A stretch of 64,000 nt of DNA from an uncultured Gammaproteobacteria bacterium (GCA_947259915.1 CAMYOC010000032.1:1-64000); one strand, 5' to 3'; shown: positions 24,885 through 33,884, numbered from the stretch's first letter. Translations and numbers: made by a program. Notes: generated by a model not told the origin, from the sequence alone.

Positions 24885-25118
24885 GGCTCCCTCAACCGGC
24901 GACGCGACGCCCCGGCCATGGGCCCCGGCGCCAATGCGGCGCGCCGGCGGACGCCACGCCAAACATCCTATCGCCCTTATCCGCGACCTGAGCCGACGCG
25001 AGCACAGATCAGGCCCGAGACGGGCCACGCCGATCTCGAACCGGCACTCCACCGCCCGGGAACCTTGTATTCTCGCCGCAGTCCATTAGCCTCTCTGATA
25101 ATGCCGGGGAGGACTGCA

Positions 25119-25523
25119 ATGGACCAACGTAAACCCTCAGACGCCGATCTGCGAGACAGGTTGAGCGATGAACAGTATCGGGTGACCCGCGAGGGCGCCA
25201 CCGAGCGACCGTTCAGCGGACGCTATGTGGATTGTAAGGACGACGGCGTGTATCGCTGTGTCTGCTGTGGCGCCGAGCTGTTCAGCTCCGAACAAAAGTA
25301 CGACTCCGGTTCCGGCTGGCCCAGCTTCTGGCTGCCGCTGGCCAGCGAACGCGTCAGCGTTCTGACCGACAAAACCCACGGCATGATCCGTCAGGAGGTG
25401 CGGTGCGCAGGCTGTAACGCCCATCTCGGTCATGTGTTCGAGGACGGCCCCCAGCCCACGGGTCTGCGTTATTGCATCAATTCCGCCTCACTGGATCTGG
25501 ACGCGGATGCTGGCGACAGCTGA
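25119..25523 (+). CDS. msrB: Peptide-methionine (R)-S-oxide reductase MsrB
   Basis: Repairs R-methionine sulfoxide in oxidised proteins. The ATG at 25119 has GGGGAGG 6 bases upstream and gives 134 residues; codons further upstream lack a ribosome site. The zinc site is two CxxC pairs ([10 protein letters not shown] and [13 protein letters not shown]), and the catalytic Cys is in [10 protein letters not shown]. The GSGWPSFW motif of the family is present. No signal peptide, so it is the cytosolic form. Confidence 0.95.
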   Translation: MDQRKPSDADLRDRLSDEQYRVTREGATERPFSGRYVDCKDDGVYRCVCCGAELFSSEQKYDSGSGWPSFWLPLASERVSVLTDKTHGMIRQEVRCAGCNAHLGHVFEDGPQPTGLRYCINSASLDLDADAGDS

Positions 25524-25568
25524 GCGCCGGAACCTTCCGCTCCCGCGGACCGCGCCGGGGTCCCGGGC

Positions 25569-26030
25569 GTGAATAAAGCGATAAAACGCTGGTTGAGCTC
25601 GGTGGGCGCGGCCACCGTCGTGGTGCTGGCCCTGATGCTGACCAGTCTGTGGTTGTTCGGCGCTTTCGACGTGAAAAAGCTCCACTACACGCAGAGCCTG
25701 CGTCTGTTGGGCGCCGATGAACGCAGTGATCTGGCCGATGAACTCGGAGAGACGCCGGCGTCTGCACGACCGACGCTGCCACCGTTGGAAGAGATACCGC
25801 CACTGGAACTACCGCGCCACAGTCGCAGCGGTTTTGTGCAGCTGGAGTTCACCGTCGACGCGGACGGCCGGGTCGCCGAGGCAGAAGTGGTACGCGCCGC
25901 ACCGGCGGGCTTTTACGAAGATAAGGCGCTGGCCATCCTGCGCAGCCGCCGGTTCGAGGATCTGGCACCCGGAGAAACCGGCACCGAGATCATCGACTTC
26001 AGCATCGAGCCTCCCAGCGACGGCTCCTGA
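25569..26030 (+). CDS. Short TonB-like C-terminal domain protein
   Basis: Protein of 153 residues from a GTG at 25569. One N-terminal membrane anchor (AATVVVLALMLTSLWLFGAF), a Pro/Glu-rich linker (TLPPLEEIPPLELP), then a TonB C-terminal-type fold with FVQLEFTVDADGRVAEAEVV and RRFEDLAPGE. It lacks exbB/exbD partners nearby, and the long periplasmic spacer of a full TonB, so it may serve another periplasmic role. A canonical TonB is encoded at 41.05 kb. Confidence 0.75.
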   Translation: MNKAIKRWLSSVGAATVVVLALMLTSLWLFGAFDVKKLHYTQSLRLLGADERSDLADELGETPASARPTLPPLEEIPPLELPRHSRSGFVQLEFTVDADGRVAEAEVVRAAPAGFYEDKALAILRSRRFEDLAPGETGTEIIDFSIEPPSDGS

Positions 26031-26037
26031 GCGCGGG

Positions 26038-26667
26038 TCAGACCGGGACTGCCGGGTTCAGCGCGTAGACGCCGGTGACCCGTGCTTCCGCCAGCACATG
26101 ACCGGCGATCGCCGCCTCCACTTCAGCACCCGAAAATGCACCCTCTACGGGGCAACGCTCAAGGTCCGTGGCGTAGAGGATGAAATGATAATGGTGCGGG
26201 ATCGAGTCGTTCCAGGGTGGACACGGACCGTCATAGCCCAGATAGGCGCCGGACATGTCCGCGTCGCCGGCGAACCAGCCGGTATAGTCATTTTTGCCCT
26301 GACGTGCGCCCGCCGGCCCCGGTGGAGCAGACTTGCCGCGGGGCGTTACGCCGTCGCTGCAAGCACCTTCGGCGATGGCGCCAGCCCTGGGCGGTATGTC
26401 CACCATGAGCCAGTGATAAAAATTCGCCCGCGGCAGACTGGCAGGCACCTCACGGCCCTCCTGGTTGACGTCGTCGGGGCGCGTGGGCACATCGGTATCC
26501 ACACAGATCAGGACCAGCGAACGCGTCCCGGGCGGGGGTTCTCCCCAGCTCAGACCCGGGTTCCGGTTCGCGCCAAGGCTGACATGATCGACCGGATCCT
26601 TTATCCCGAAAGCGAATCGTTCGTCGATCGGGCCGTCAGCTCGCAGCCCTTCTACGTTCAGCTCCAT
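26038..26667 (-). CDS. YbhB/YbcL-type PEBP (Raf-kinase-inhibitor-like) protein
   Basis: Phosphatidylethanolamine-binding-protein fold of 209 residues, from an ATG at 26667 with GAGGAG upstream. Typical features are NRNPGLSWGEPPPGTRSLVL (ligand-pocket strand), ICVDTDVP, FYHWLMVDIPP, and YDGPCPPWNDSIPHHYHFILY. Compared with short bacterial members it has an insertion after PRGKSAPPGP. Bacterial function is poorly known. It lies 29 bases after rocD on the same strand and probably shares its transcript. Confidence 0.88.
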   Translation of the reverse strand: MELNVEGLRADGPIDERFAFGIKDPVDHVSLGANRNPGLSWGEPPPGTRSLVLICVDTDVPTRPDDVNQEGREVPASLPRANFYHWLMVDIPPRAGAIAEGACSDGVTPRGKSAPPGPAGARQGKNDYTGWFAGDADMSGAYLGYDGPCPPWNDSIPHHYHFILYATDLERCPVEGAFSGAEVEAAIAGHVLAEARVTGVYALNPAVPV

Positions 26668-26696
26668 CGTTGTTCTCCTCAAGGCTGCGACCCGGC

Positions 26697-27914
26697 CTAG
26701 GAGGCCTGGCGCAGGTTATCCAGCTCTTCCAGTACTTCCCGGATCTGCAGCACCGCCCAGGCCAGCAGCTCCTGATCGATAGTCAGCGGCGGGGCCAGGC
26801 GCACCACGACCTCGTGGGTCTCCTTGCTCAGCAGGCCCCTGGACATCAGCCGCAGGCAGATTTCCCGGGCAGAGGCCAGCGCCGGATCGATTTCGATACC
26901 GATAAACAGCCCACGGCCGCGGACCTCGCGGATCAGCGGGCTGCGGATCTGGCGCAGCTGCTCGAGCAGCCACTCGCCTTTCGCCGCGCTCTGTTCGATG
27001 AGACCCTCGTCCACCAGCAGATTCAGCGCCTCGAGTCCGACCGCGGCGGCAAGGGGATTGCCGCCAAAGGTGCTGCCGTGATCGCCAGGGTGGAACACGC
27101 CCATCACCTCGCTGCGCGCCAGGAACATGGATACCGGCAACACGCCGCCGCCCAGCGCCTTGCCGAGGATCAGACCATCGGGTTTGACGCCTTCATGATC
27201 ACAGGCCAGCAGTCGGCCAGTGCGGCCAAGGCCGGTCTGAACCTCGTCCGCGATCAACAGCACCTGGTGCTCGCGGCAGATCTCCGCGCAGCGCCGCAGA
27301 TAACCGGGCGGCGGGATCACGATGCCACCCTCACCCTGGATGGGTTCTACGATGAGCGCCGCGGTATTGGGCGTGATCGCCGCCTCCAGCGCCTCGGCAT
27401 CGCCATAGGGGATCAGCTTCATGCCAGGGGGGAAGGGACCAAAACCATTGCGGTATTGCTGCTCCGATGACATCGCGACGATGGCGATCGTGCGGCCGTG
27501 GAAGTTGCCGTCACAGGCGATCAGCTCGGCCTGATCCGGCGCTACCCCTTTGACTTCATAGGCCCATTTTCTGGCTGCCTTCATCGCGGTCTCGACGGCT
27601 TCGGCGCCGGTATTCATCGGCAGCGCCATATCCTGTCCGGTCAACTCGCAGGCCCGTTCCAAAAACGCAGCCAGCCGATCCGTGTGGAACGCTCTGGAGA
27701 CGATGTTCAGTGTCGACGCTTGTTCGACTAGCGCCTTGATCAGCCGCGGGTGGGCATGGCCATGGCTGACGGCGGAGTACGCGCTCATCATGTCCACATA
27801 ACGTTTGCCGCTGTCGTCCCAGACAAACGGACCTTCGCCCCTGACCAGTACCACGGGCAGCGGATGGTAGTTGTGCGCGCAGTAACGGTTCTCGCGTTCG
27901 ATGATCGGATTCAT
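26697..27914 (-). CDS. rocD: Ornithine aminotransferase
   Basis: PLP enzyme of 405 residues that converts ornithine and 2-oxoglutarate to glutamate semialdehyde and glutamate. The PLP lysine is in DGLILGKALGGGVLP, the phosphate-binding loop in MNTGAEAVETA, and the cofactor Asp in LIADEVQTGLGRTG. The N-terminal HNYHPLPVVL and the SAYSAVSHGH segment are typical of RocD rather than ArgD. The product can feed proline synthesis through ProC (33.0 kb). Confidence 0.95.
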   Translation of the reverse strand: MNPIIERENRYCAHNYHPLPVVLVRGEGPFVWDDSGKRYVDMMSAYSAVSHGHAHPRLIKALVEQASTLNIVSRAFHTDRLAAFLERACELTGQDMALPMNTGAEAVETAMKAARKWAYEVKGVAPDQAELIACDGNFHGRTIAIVAMSSEQQYRNGFGPFPPGMKLIPYGDAEALEAAITPNTAALIVEPIQGEGGIVIPPPGYLRRCAEICREHQVLLIADEVQTGLGRTGRLLACDHEGVKPDGLILGKALGGGVLPVSMFLARSEVMGVFHPGDHGSTFGGNPLAAAVGLEALNLLVDEGLIEQSAAKGEWLLEQLRQIRSPLIREVRGRGLFIGIEIDPALASAREICLRLMSRGLLSKETHEVVVRLAPPLTIDQELLAWAVLQIREVLEELDNLRQAS

Positions 27915-27957
27915 CGTCTTGATCCTCAGACGCGCCCGCGGTCGGAGTGGCCACGAA

Positions 27958-27969
27958 GATAGCGCTATC
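27958..27969. repeat. 12-bp palindrome in the rocD/antiporter divergent region
   Basis: GATAGCGCTATC is a perfect dyad 44 bases before the rocD start; a partial copy (ATAGCGC) follows near 27986. It could be an operator for the divergent pair. I see no promoter hexamers firm enough to list in the 149-base region. Confidence 0.35.
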
Positions 27970-28063
27970 GACTGATTTTAAGGGAATAGCGCCGGGCCTT
28001 CACGCCCTGGTTGCGCCATATTGGAGCTGAGGCTACCGTAGCCCCGGACCTGGGAGGGCTGGA

Positions 28064-29911
28064 TTGGATACGCATGGATTGATGCCGGTCGTTATTTTGG
28101 CCGTGGGTATCGCTGCCCAATGGCTGGCCTGGCGTACCCGCCTACCCGCGATCGTATTGCTGGCTGCCTCCGGCTTGCTGATCGGACCGGTGCTCGGTTT
28201 TGTCCCCTCGGGCCCCGAGATCTCCGCGCTGATCCAGCCGATCGTCAGCCTGTGCGTGGCCATCATCCTGTTTGAGGGTGGGCTCAGCCTGCAGCGCACG
28301 GAATTACGCGTGGCCGCGGTGGGCGTTGGCCGCCTGGTCTATGTGGGCGGGCCGCTGGCCTGGCTGCTCGGCACCCTCGCGGCACACTATCTCGGCGGTC
28401 TGAGCTGGCACGTGGCGACGGTGTTTGGCGCCATCATGGTCGTCACCGGTCCGACCGTGATCATGCCGCTGTTGCGGCAGGCCGGGCTCAATCGGCGCAC
28501 GGCCTCTTACTTGAAGTGGGAAGGCATCGTCAACGATCCCATCGGGGCATTGATGGCCGTCCTCAGCTTTCAGTTCTTCGTTTTCGCCGGTGAGGGCGAG
28601 GGCGGCATCGTGCAGGGTCTCTTATCAGCCATCGCCTCGGCTCTGCTGTTCGGGGCGCTGTCCGGTTGGCTGATCGGCAAGGCTTTTCAGCGTGGCATGG
28701 TGCCGGAGTATCTGAAGTCGCCGGTGCTGCTGACCCTGGTGCTGCTGGTTTATCTGTTCTCCAATCAGATCCAGGCCGAGGCCGGGCTGCTGGCAGTCAC
28801 GGTGATGGGTATCGTGGTCGGCAACATGAACCTGCCCGGACTGCAGGACATGAAGCGTTTTAAGGAATACATCACCGTGATGCTGGTCTCGGTGGTGTTT
28901 GTGTTGCTGACCGCGACGCTTGATCTGATCGTGATCGAGAGCGTAGATGCCCGCGGTCTGTTGTTGATCGCCGCGATCATGTTCCTGGTGCGCCCGGTTG
29001 CGGTGATGACCGCGACCATCGGTGCCGGGATGGATATCCGGGACCGGTTGTTCTTGTCCTGGATCGCGCCACGCGGCATCGTTGCCGCGGCCACCGCCGG
29101 CGTGATGGGGCCGGCCATGGCCCAGCGCGGCTTTGCCGGAGCCGAGGCCTTGTTGCCGCTGGTGTTCGGGGTGATCTTCGCCACCGTGCTGGCTCACGGT
29201 CTCAGCATGGGCTGGCTGGCCAGGCGTCTGGGTTTGTCTTCACCGGCGAGGGACAGCGTGCTGATCGTCGGCGCATCACCCTGGAGCGTGGAGTTGGGGC
29301 GAACGCTGCAGGGCCTCGAGGTCAAGGTCCTGGTGGCGGACCGGTCCTGGCACAAGTTGCGTGCTGCCCGCCTGGCGGGTCTGCCGGTGTTCTATGGCGA
29401 GATCCTCTCGGACTTCGCTGATGAGTCGGTGGAATTAGGCCACGTCCGCATGGTCCTGGCAGCCACCGATAACGATGCTTACAACGCGCTTGTCTGTACT
29501 GCGATGGCGCCGGAGATCGGTCGCGATCGAGTATTCCAGTTGCCGATGGGTGCTGCCGAGGAGGACGATCCCCGGGGCGTCGCCATCGGTCTGCGCGGCA
29601 AAGTAGCGTTTGGTGAGTCCGCGGAATACGAGGACCTGTGGCGTCATCTGGTCGATGGCTGGCAGTTCTCCCGGACCCGTCTGACGGACAGTTATACCTA
29701 TAGCGAATACCTCGGGGATGCCGACAGTCGGGCGCTCCAGGTGCTGTTGCTCAAGCCGGACGGGCGCTCGCTGTTCGTATCACCACAACAGGAGGTGGAG
29801 CCGGAATCCGGAGACACCCTGGTGAGTTTCGCACCTCCACGTCAGCCGGAGATAACGGCGCCGGTGCCGCCTGCGCCGCTCGAGGATGACGCAGCAGAGG
29901 TCAGCCCGTGA
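28064..29911 (+). CDS. CPA1-type cation:proton antiporter with Rossmann (RCK-like) domain
   Basis: Membrane antiporter of 615 residues from a TTG at 28064 with GGGAGGG upstream. The first 390 residues hold about twelve hydrophobic segments, with FEGGLSLQRTELR, VTGPTVIMPLLRQAGL and KWEGIVNDPIGAL, the last including the Asn-Asp transport pair. The C-terminal part has a nucleotide-binding Rossmann domain (VLIVGASPWSVELGRTL, LADRSWHK-like VADRSWHKLRAAR), then a regulatory tail. Na+/H+ or K+/H+ exchange is likely. The stop overlaps the next start (GTGA). Confidence 0.9.
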   Translation: MDTHGLMPVVILAVGIAAQWLAWRTRLPAIVLLAASGLLIGPVLGFVPSGPEISALIQPIVSLCVAIILFEGGLSLQRTELRVAAVGVGRLVYVGGPLAWLLGTLAAHYLGGLSWHVATVFGAIMVVTGPTVIMPLLRQAGLNRRTASYLKWEGIVNDPIGALMAVLSFQFFVFAGEGEGGIVQGLLSAIASALLFGALSGWLIGKAFQRGMVPEYLKSPVLLTLVLLVYLFSNQIQAEAGLLAVTVMGIVVGNMNLPGLQDMKRFKEYITVMLVSVVFVLLTATLDLIVIESVDARGLLLIAAIMFLVRPVAVMTATIGAGMDIRDRLFLSWIAPRGIVAAATAGVMGPAMAQRGFAGAEALLPLVFGVIFATVLAHGLSMGWLARRLGLSSPARDSVLIVGASPWSVELGRTLQGLEVKVLVADRSWHKLRAARLAGLPVFYGEILSDFADESVELGHVRMVLAATDNDAYNALVCTAMAPEIGRDRVFQLPMGAAEEDDPRGVAIGLRGKVAFGESAEYEDLWRHLVDGWQFSRTRLTDSYTYSEYLGDADSRALQVLLLKPDGRSLFVSPQQEVEPESGDTLVSFAPPRQPEITAPVPPAPLEDDAAEVSP

Positions 29912-30570
29912 CGCGCGCCGCAAAAGCGGAGCCGGTGATCATCACAGGTCCCGCAGGCTCGCTCCAGGGTGTCGTGGAGCAGCCCAGGGACGCCGACGTG
30001 CGCGCAGTCGCTGTGCTCTGTCATCCGCATCCGCTCTATCACGGCACCATGAACAACAAGGTCGTGCATACCCTGGCGCGGGCCGTGGTACAGCTGGGTC
30101 AGCCTGCGGTGAGATTCAATTTCCGCGGTGTCGGTGACAGCGAGGGCGAATACGCCGATGGCAAGGGTGAGGCCGAAGATGCCTTGGCCGTTGTCGCCTG
30201 GAGCCGGGCACGCTGGCCCGATGCTGAACTCTGGCTCGGCGGGTTCTCGTTCGGGGCCTATGTGTCGTTGTCGATTGCGGCCAAGGCACAACCGGCCCGG
30301 CTGATAACGGTGGCACCGCCGCTGCTTCGATTCGACATGTCCAGCCTGACGCTGCCGGGTTGTCCGTGGCTGATCATCCAGGGCGAGCGTGACGAACTGG
30401 TCGATGCGACCGCGGTCGAAGCATGGGCGAGGGGGCTGGATCCCTCGCCGCGCCTGCGTCTGTTGCCTGATGCCGACCACTTCTTCCATGGCCGGCTCAC
30501 TGTGCTGCGCCAGATTGCGGCCGGATTCTTGCAGCCGGTCGCTGCTGATAACGGGGTAATAATGTGCTGA
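29908..30570 (+). CDS. Alpha/beta hydrolase (COG2945 type)
   Basis: Soluble hydrolase of 220 residues. The family marks are VLCHPHPLYHGTMNNKVVH, FNFRGVGDSEG, the nucleophile elbow GGFSFGAYVS, the acid in QGERDELVD, and His in LPDADHFFHGRL. Such proteins are predicted esterases or peptidases of unknown substrate. The GTG start overlaps the antiporter stop by 4 bases, and the stop overlaps the terB-like start. Confidence 0.88.
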   Translation: MTRAAKAEPVIITGPAGSLQGVVEQPRDADVRAVAVLCHPHPLYHGTMNNKVVHTLARAVVQLGQPAVRFNFRGVGDSEGEYADGKGEAEDALAVVAWSRARWPDAELWLGGFSFGAYVSLSIAAKAQPARLITVAPPLLRFDMSSLTLPGCPWLIIQGERDELVDATAVEAWARGLDPSPRLRLLPDADHFFHGRLTVLRQIAAGFLQPVAADNGVIMC

Positions 30571-31043
30571 AAGCGGTCATGCGTTTCCTTGAGACGACCT
30601 TCGACGTCGACGTTGGCGATGAGGCAGATAGTGCTGGTGAGCATGATCTGCGTCTGGCCATGGCCGTGTTGCTGGTAGAAATGAGTCGCGCCGATTTTGT
30701 CGATGGGCCGGAAGAAGCCGAGGCGCTGACGGGCATCCTGCAGCGGCATTTCCAGCTGGAGACCCAGGAAGCTGAGGCGCTGATGGGCGATGCCGGAGCT
30801 CGGGCCGATGAGATGGTCTCGCTACAGCACTACACCCGGGCGATCCACGAGAACCTGAGCGAGCCGCAGAAGCACCGCCTTATCGAAATGCTGCTGGAGG
30901 TGGCGCTGGCCGATCGCCACTTCGATAAACACGAGCGGCATCTGCTGGACAAGATCGCCGACCTGATCTACCTGCGGCGGGCGGACTATGTGCGTATCCG
31001 CGAGCGGATGATCTCGGCCTCGAGGCAAGCCGGGGATCAATAA
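30564..31043 (+). CDS. TerB-like (tellurite-resistance/DUF533-type) protein
   Basis: All-helical cytoplasmic protein of 159 residues. The repeats LRLAMAVLLVEMSRADF and HRLIEMLLEVALADRHFDKHE are the metal-binding TerB signature (acid residues after A-D). TerB domains are linked to membrane stress and metal responses; there are no other ter genes here. GTG at 30564 overlaps the hydrolase stop by 7 bases. It ends at the shared hairpin at 31042-31073. Confidence 0.85.
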   Translation: MLKAVMRFLETTFDVDVGDEADSAGEHDLRLAMAVLLVEMSRADFVDGPEEAEALTGILQRHFQLETQEAEALMGDAGARADEMVSLQHYTRAIHENLSEPQKHRLIEMLLEVALADRHFDKHERHLLDKIADLIYLRRADYVRIRERMISASRQAGDQ

Positions 31044-31073
31044 AAACGCCCGGGCCGTCACCGGGCCGGGCGT
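31042..31073 (-). terminator. Probable terminator of the HU gene
   Basis: Stem ACGCCCGG/CCGGGCGT (31046-31053 with 31066-31073) around a GC-rich loop that can pair further. On the minus strand it runs into a T5 tract (31042-31046), 26 bases beyond the HU stop. The terB-like gene's stop codon lies in the same A tract. Confidence 0.65.
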
Positions 31074-31098
31074 AGGGTCGAGCTTGGCCGCTGGCGGC

Positions 31099-31449
31099 TC
31101 AGACCATATCTTTCAGGCCCTTGAGTGCCAGTACTTTGACCGCCTTGCGGGCGGGCTTGGCCTTGAAAACCATCTCTTCTTTGGTAAAGGGATTGATGCC
31201 CTTGCGCGCTTTGGTGGCAGGCTTCTTCACCACCCGGATCTTCATCAGACCCGGTACGGTGAATTCGCCGGCACCGCGGCGGCCGAGGCTTTTCTTGATC
31301 ACCCCGTTAAGAGACTCGAAAACCGCACCGACGTCCTTGCGGGTCAGGCCGGTGTTGTCAGAGATCTGACTGATGATCTGGCTCTTGGTGGGTGCTTTCG
31401 GAGCAGCAGCAGCTTTCTTCTTGCTCGCCCGCTTTTTCGATGCAGCCAT
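31099..31449 (-). CDS. HU-family DNA-binding protein with basic N-terminal tail
   Basis: Nucleoid protein of 116 residues from ATG 31449 with GGGGGAA upstream. The first 28 residues are a Lys/Ala tail (AASKKRASKKKAAAAPKAP), then an HU body (KSQIISQISDNTGLTRKDV) with the dimerisation core and DNA-bending arm KGINPFTKEEMVFKAKPARK, in which the Pro of INP is the intercalating residue. Such tails resemble histone-H1-like extensions and likely add non-specific DNA binding. Standard HU is about 90 residues. Monocistronic. Confidence 0.93.
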   Translation of the reverse strand: MAASKKRASKKKAAAAPKAPTKSQIISQISDNTGLTRKDVGAVFESLNGVIKKSLGRRGAGEFTVPGLMKIRVVKKPATKARKGINPFTKEEMVFKAKPARKAVKVLALKGLKDMV

Positions 31450-31585
31450 ATTGTTCCCCCTGGGTCCTTGGTTCAATGTTAATGGTTAGATGATGCTCGA
31501 AATTACCACAAAAAATGAAGCCGCCAAATCTGGCGTCGAGCCGATCGAGCCACGGCTCTGATTCGATGAATACTACCTCTAATCG

Positions 31586-32083
31586 TCAGTCTGTGTAGAA
31601 CTGCTGCCGGAAGCGGACGCTGACCGGGTCATTCTCCCCCTCCGGCGTCACTTTGATATCGAATATCAGCGTTTCCCTGTTAGCGACGGGCACCTCACCA
31701 ATATAGTAGATCGCGTCGCCCTCATCGATCTGCCGCAGGCTCAGGGTCTTCAGTTGTCCGGTGAGATTAGAGGCATGCACTGTCACGCTTGCGGCTACCG
31801 GTTTACCGATGCTCCCCGGCTGCTTGCGGACCACGCTGACGTTGAGCAGGGCCCGGCTGTCACTGCGCACGATACCGTAGGCTCGCGCCACTTCGGCCGG
31901 TAGCATTGCGGTGGCCAGGGCGTTGAAGTGGACCACGTAATCCCCCGCATCAACAAAATTTTCCCGTGTGATCTCGCGCGCCGCGGGCGACCGGTCGCTG
32001 TCTCCACCCGAGGGCCCGCAGGCGGCCAGCAGCGCGCAGATGGAAATAGCCAGTATGCGCAGATCGAAAACCACGTGCCTCAT
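31586..32083 (-). CDS. DUF4426 lipoprotein
   Basis: Protein of 165 residues with a lipoprotein signal (LAISICALLAAC, lipobox L-A-A-C). The mature part has FVDAGDYVVHFNALATAMLP, followed by VARAYGIVRSDSRALLNVSV and later RQIDEGDAIYYIGEVPV, all typical of DUF4426. In other Gammaproteobacteria this gene sits with yggT, yggU and proC, as here. Function unknown. Confidence 0.9.
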   Translation of the reverse strand: MRHVVFDLRILAISICALLAACGPSGGDSDRSPAAREITRENFVDAGDYVVHFNALATAMLPAEVARAYGIVRSDSRALLNVSVVRKQPGSIGKPVAASVTVHASNLTGQLKTLSLRQIDEGDAIYYIGEVPVANRETLIFDIKVTPEGENDPVSVRFRQQFYTD

Positions 32084-32140
32084 CTACCTTCAACTCCCCT
32101 CACCGACCTGGTATAGGGCCGGCAACAGCGTAACTATAGC

Positions 32141-32455
32141 CTATTCCTGCGCCGTTGAACTCATGCACGAGAGGATTTCTCCGGGCAGCACGGTCGGTCG
32201 GTCGATCTCCACCACCTTGTCACGATCAAACTCTCCGGCCACGACGCGGACCCTCGACCGCGCGACCCGAAACTGCTTTGCCAGGAAACGCACCAGCGCC
32301 ACGTTGGCTCGCCCCTCGACAGGAGGCGCGCTGACCCGAATCTTGATTCGATCACCGACGCGTCCGGCGAAGCCGTCGCGCCCACCGGCCGGCCGCAGCC
32401 GCAACCGACAGACGAGCACCTGATCACGCCAGCAGACCGGCAGATCCCGGTTCAG
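32141..32455 (-). CDS. yggU: YggU family (DUF167) protein
   Basis: Small conserved protein with KIRVSAPPVEGRANVALVRF, the DUF167 signature, and VRVVAGEFDRDKVVEI. The first conventional start is GTG 32419 (92 residues), but homologues begin further upstream, and the frame stays open through CWRDQ to a CTG at 32455 that overlaps the yggT stop as CTGA. I give the longer form with caution. Function unknown; the yggT-yggU order is conserved in Proteobacteria. Confidence 0.85.
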   Translation of the reverse strand: MNRDLPVCWRDQVLVCRLRLRPAGGRDGFAGRVGDRIKIRVSAPPVEGRANVALVRFLAKQFRVARSRVRVVAGEFDRDKVVEIDRPTVLPGEILSCMSSTAQE

Positions 32456-33000
32456 GCCAGCACCGCCGGTACCGGGATGGCCATCAGCAGGGCCTGGAGC
32501 CCGATCAGCACGAACAGCGGCGAAAGGTCGATGCCGCCGATCGGCGGGATAAGGTTCCGGACCGGCTTCAGGACCGGCTCGCAGATACTGGCCAGCACGC
32601 TGCTCAAGGGGTTATACGTGCCCGGGCTGACAAAGCTGAGAATGGCGTAGAGCAGGATGGCGAAGAAGTACAGACGGACAAACGTCACCAGGGTACGCAG
32701 CAGCGCAAAATAGAGCAGCGTGCCCGGGTCCGGACTGAGCCCCGTCTTGAGCGGGAAAAGCGCGGCCGTGGCGACCAGTTCGAGGATGAGGATCAGCAGG
32801 ACGGCCGCCAGATCCAGACCCCGATACCCCGGCACCAGCTTGCGCAGCGGCACCAGCAACGGGTTGGTAACACGGACGATGAACTGTGCCAGCGGGTTGT
32901 GGAAGTCCGCCCGGGTCATCTGCATCACCAGCCGCAGGATGAAGCACAGCACGTAGAGATCGAACAGGGTCTCGACAACGAACAACAATGGTGCGCTCAT
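32452..33000 (-). CDS. yggT: YggT family membrane protein
   Basis: Two-repeat membrane protein of 182 residues, from the ATG at 33000 with GGAGA upstream. Each half has two hydrophobic segments and the RxxxxPLL-like loop (FIVRVTNPLLVPLRKLVPG and ICEPVLKPVRNLIPPIGGIDLSP), the YggT signature. Linked by context to osmotic stress and cell-division functions in other bacteria; no direct role can be read. 13 bases after proC. Confidence 0.93.
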   Translation of the reverse strand: MSAPLLFVVETLFDLYVLCFILRLVMQMTRADFHNPLAQFIVRVTNPLLVPLRKLVPGYRGLDLAAVLLILILELVATAALFPLKTGLSPDPGTLLYFALLRTLVTFVRLYFFAILLYAILSFVSPGTYNPLSSVLASICEPVLKPVRNLIPPIGGIDLSPLFVLIGLQALLMAIPVPAVLA

Positions 33001-33013
33001 GGATTCTCCGCTT

Positions 33014-33835
33014 TCATCGGACGCCGGCTTCCTCGGCCAATTGCCGCGAGCGTTGCTGCGCCGCATGGATCGCCTTACGCACGACAGCGGTCAGATCCGA
33101 ATCGTGCATCGATTGCATCGCCGCCTCGGTGGTCCCGCCCGGTGACGTGACCCGCCGACGCAGTTCGGCCACGTCGACGTCCGCCTCCAGAGCCATGCGT
33201 GCCGCGCCGAGCGCGGTCTCCTGGGTCAATAAGCGTGCCGTCTCCGGCTTCAGCCCCATTTCGACGCCGGTCGCGGCCATGATCTCCATCAACAGGAAGA
33301 AATAGGCCGGGCCGCTACCGGACAGCGCTGTGACCGCATCCAAGAGCGCCTCGTCATCGACCCAGACTACGGCGCCGACGGCGCGCAACACCCCCTCCGC
33401 CAGCTCCCGATCCGCCGCCGCCACGTCGTCACCCGCATACATGGCGGTGACCCCCGAACCCAGCAGGGCAGGGGTGTTGGGCATGGCGCGGACGATGGCG
33501 CCGTCGTTGCCCAGCCATCGGCGCAGGTCGGCGATGCGGATCCCGGCCGCCACGGTCAGCAGCAGAGGTGCGGGTGATAGCGGCCCAATAGCTTTCGCGG
33601 CTTCGGCCATGCGCTGGGGTTTTACCGCCAGCACCACCAGGTCGGCACCGGCGGCCGCCTCGGCATTGTCGCTGTGAGCAGTGACGCCGAAGCCTGAGCG
33701 TAGCCGCTCACGCTGTTGTGCATCTGGCTCCGCCGCGCTGATCAGGCCGGCCGGATATTCGTCCGCCAGCAGGCCGCCGATCAGGCTGCTGGCCATATTG
33801 CCGCCGCCGATAAAACAGATCTTCTTGTTACGCAT
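33014..33835 (-). CDS. proC: Pyrroline-5-carboxylate reductase
   Basis: Final step of proline synthesis. The ATG at 33835 gives 273 residues with the Rossmann start ICFIGGGNMASSLIGGLL. AVKPQRM, VRAMPNTPALLGSGVTAMY, and ALSGSGPAYFFLLMEIM are family signatures; SPGGTTEAAM near the end closes the active site. Part of the conserved yggS-proC-yggT-yggU run; a 49-base gap separates it from yggS. Confidence 0.97.
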   Translation of the reverse strand: MRNKKICFIGGGNMASSLIGGLLADEYPAGLISAAEPDAQQRERLRSGFGVTAHSDNAEAAAGADLVVLAVKPQRMAEAAKAIGPLSPAPLLLTVAAGIRIADLRRWLGNDGAIVRAMPNTPALLGSGVTAMYAGDDVAAADRELAEGVLRAVGAVVWVDDEALLDAVTALSGSGPAYFFLLMEIMAATGVEMGLKPETARLLTQETALGAARMALEADVDVAELRRRVTSPGGTTEAAMQSMHDSDLTAVVRKAIHAAQQRSRQLAEEAGVR

Positions 33836-33884
33836 AGTGTGGTTGACAGCATTGCCAGTCGATATACCAAGCATATCCGCCGCG

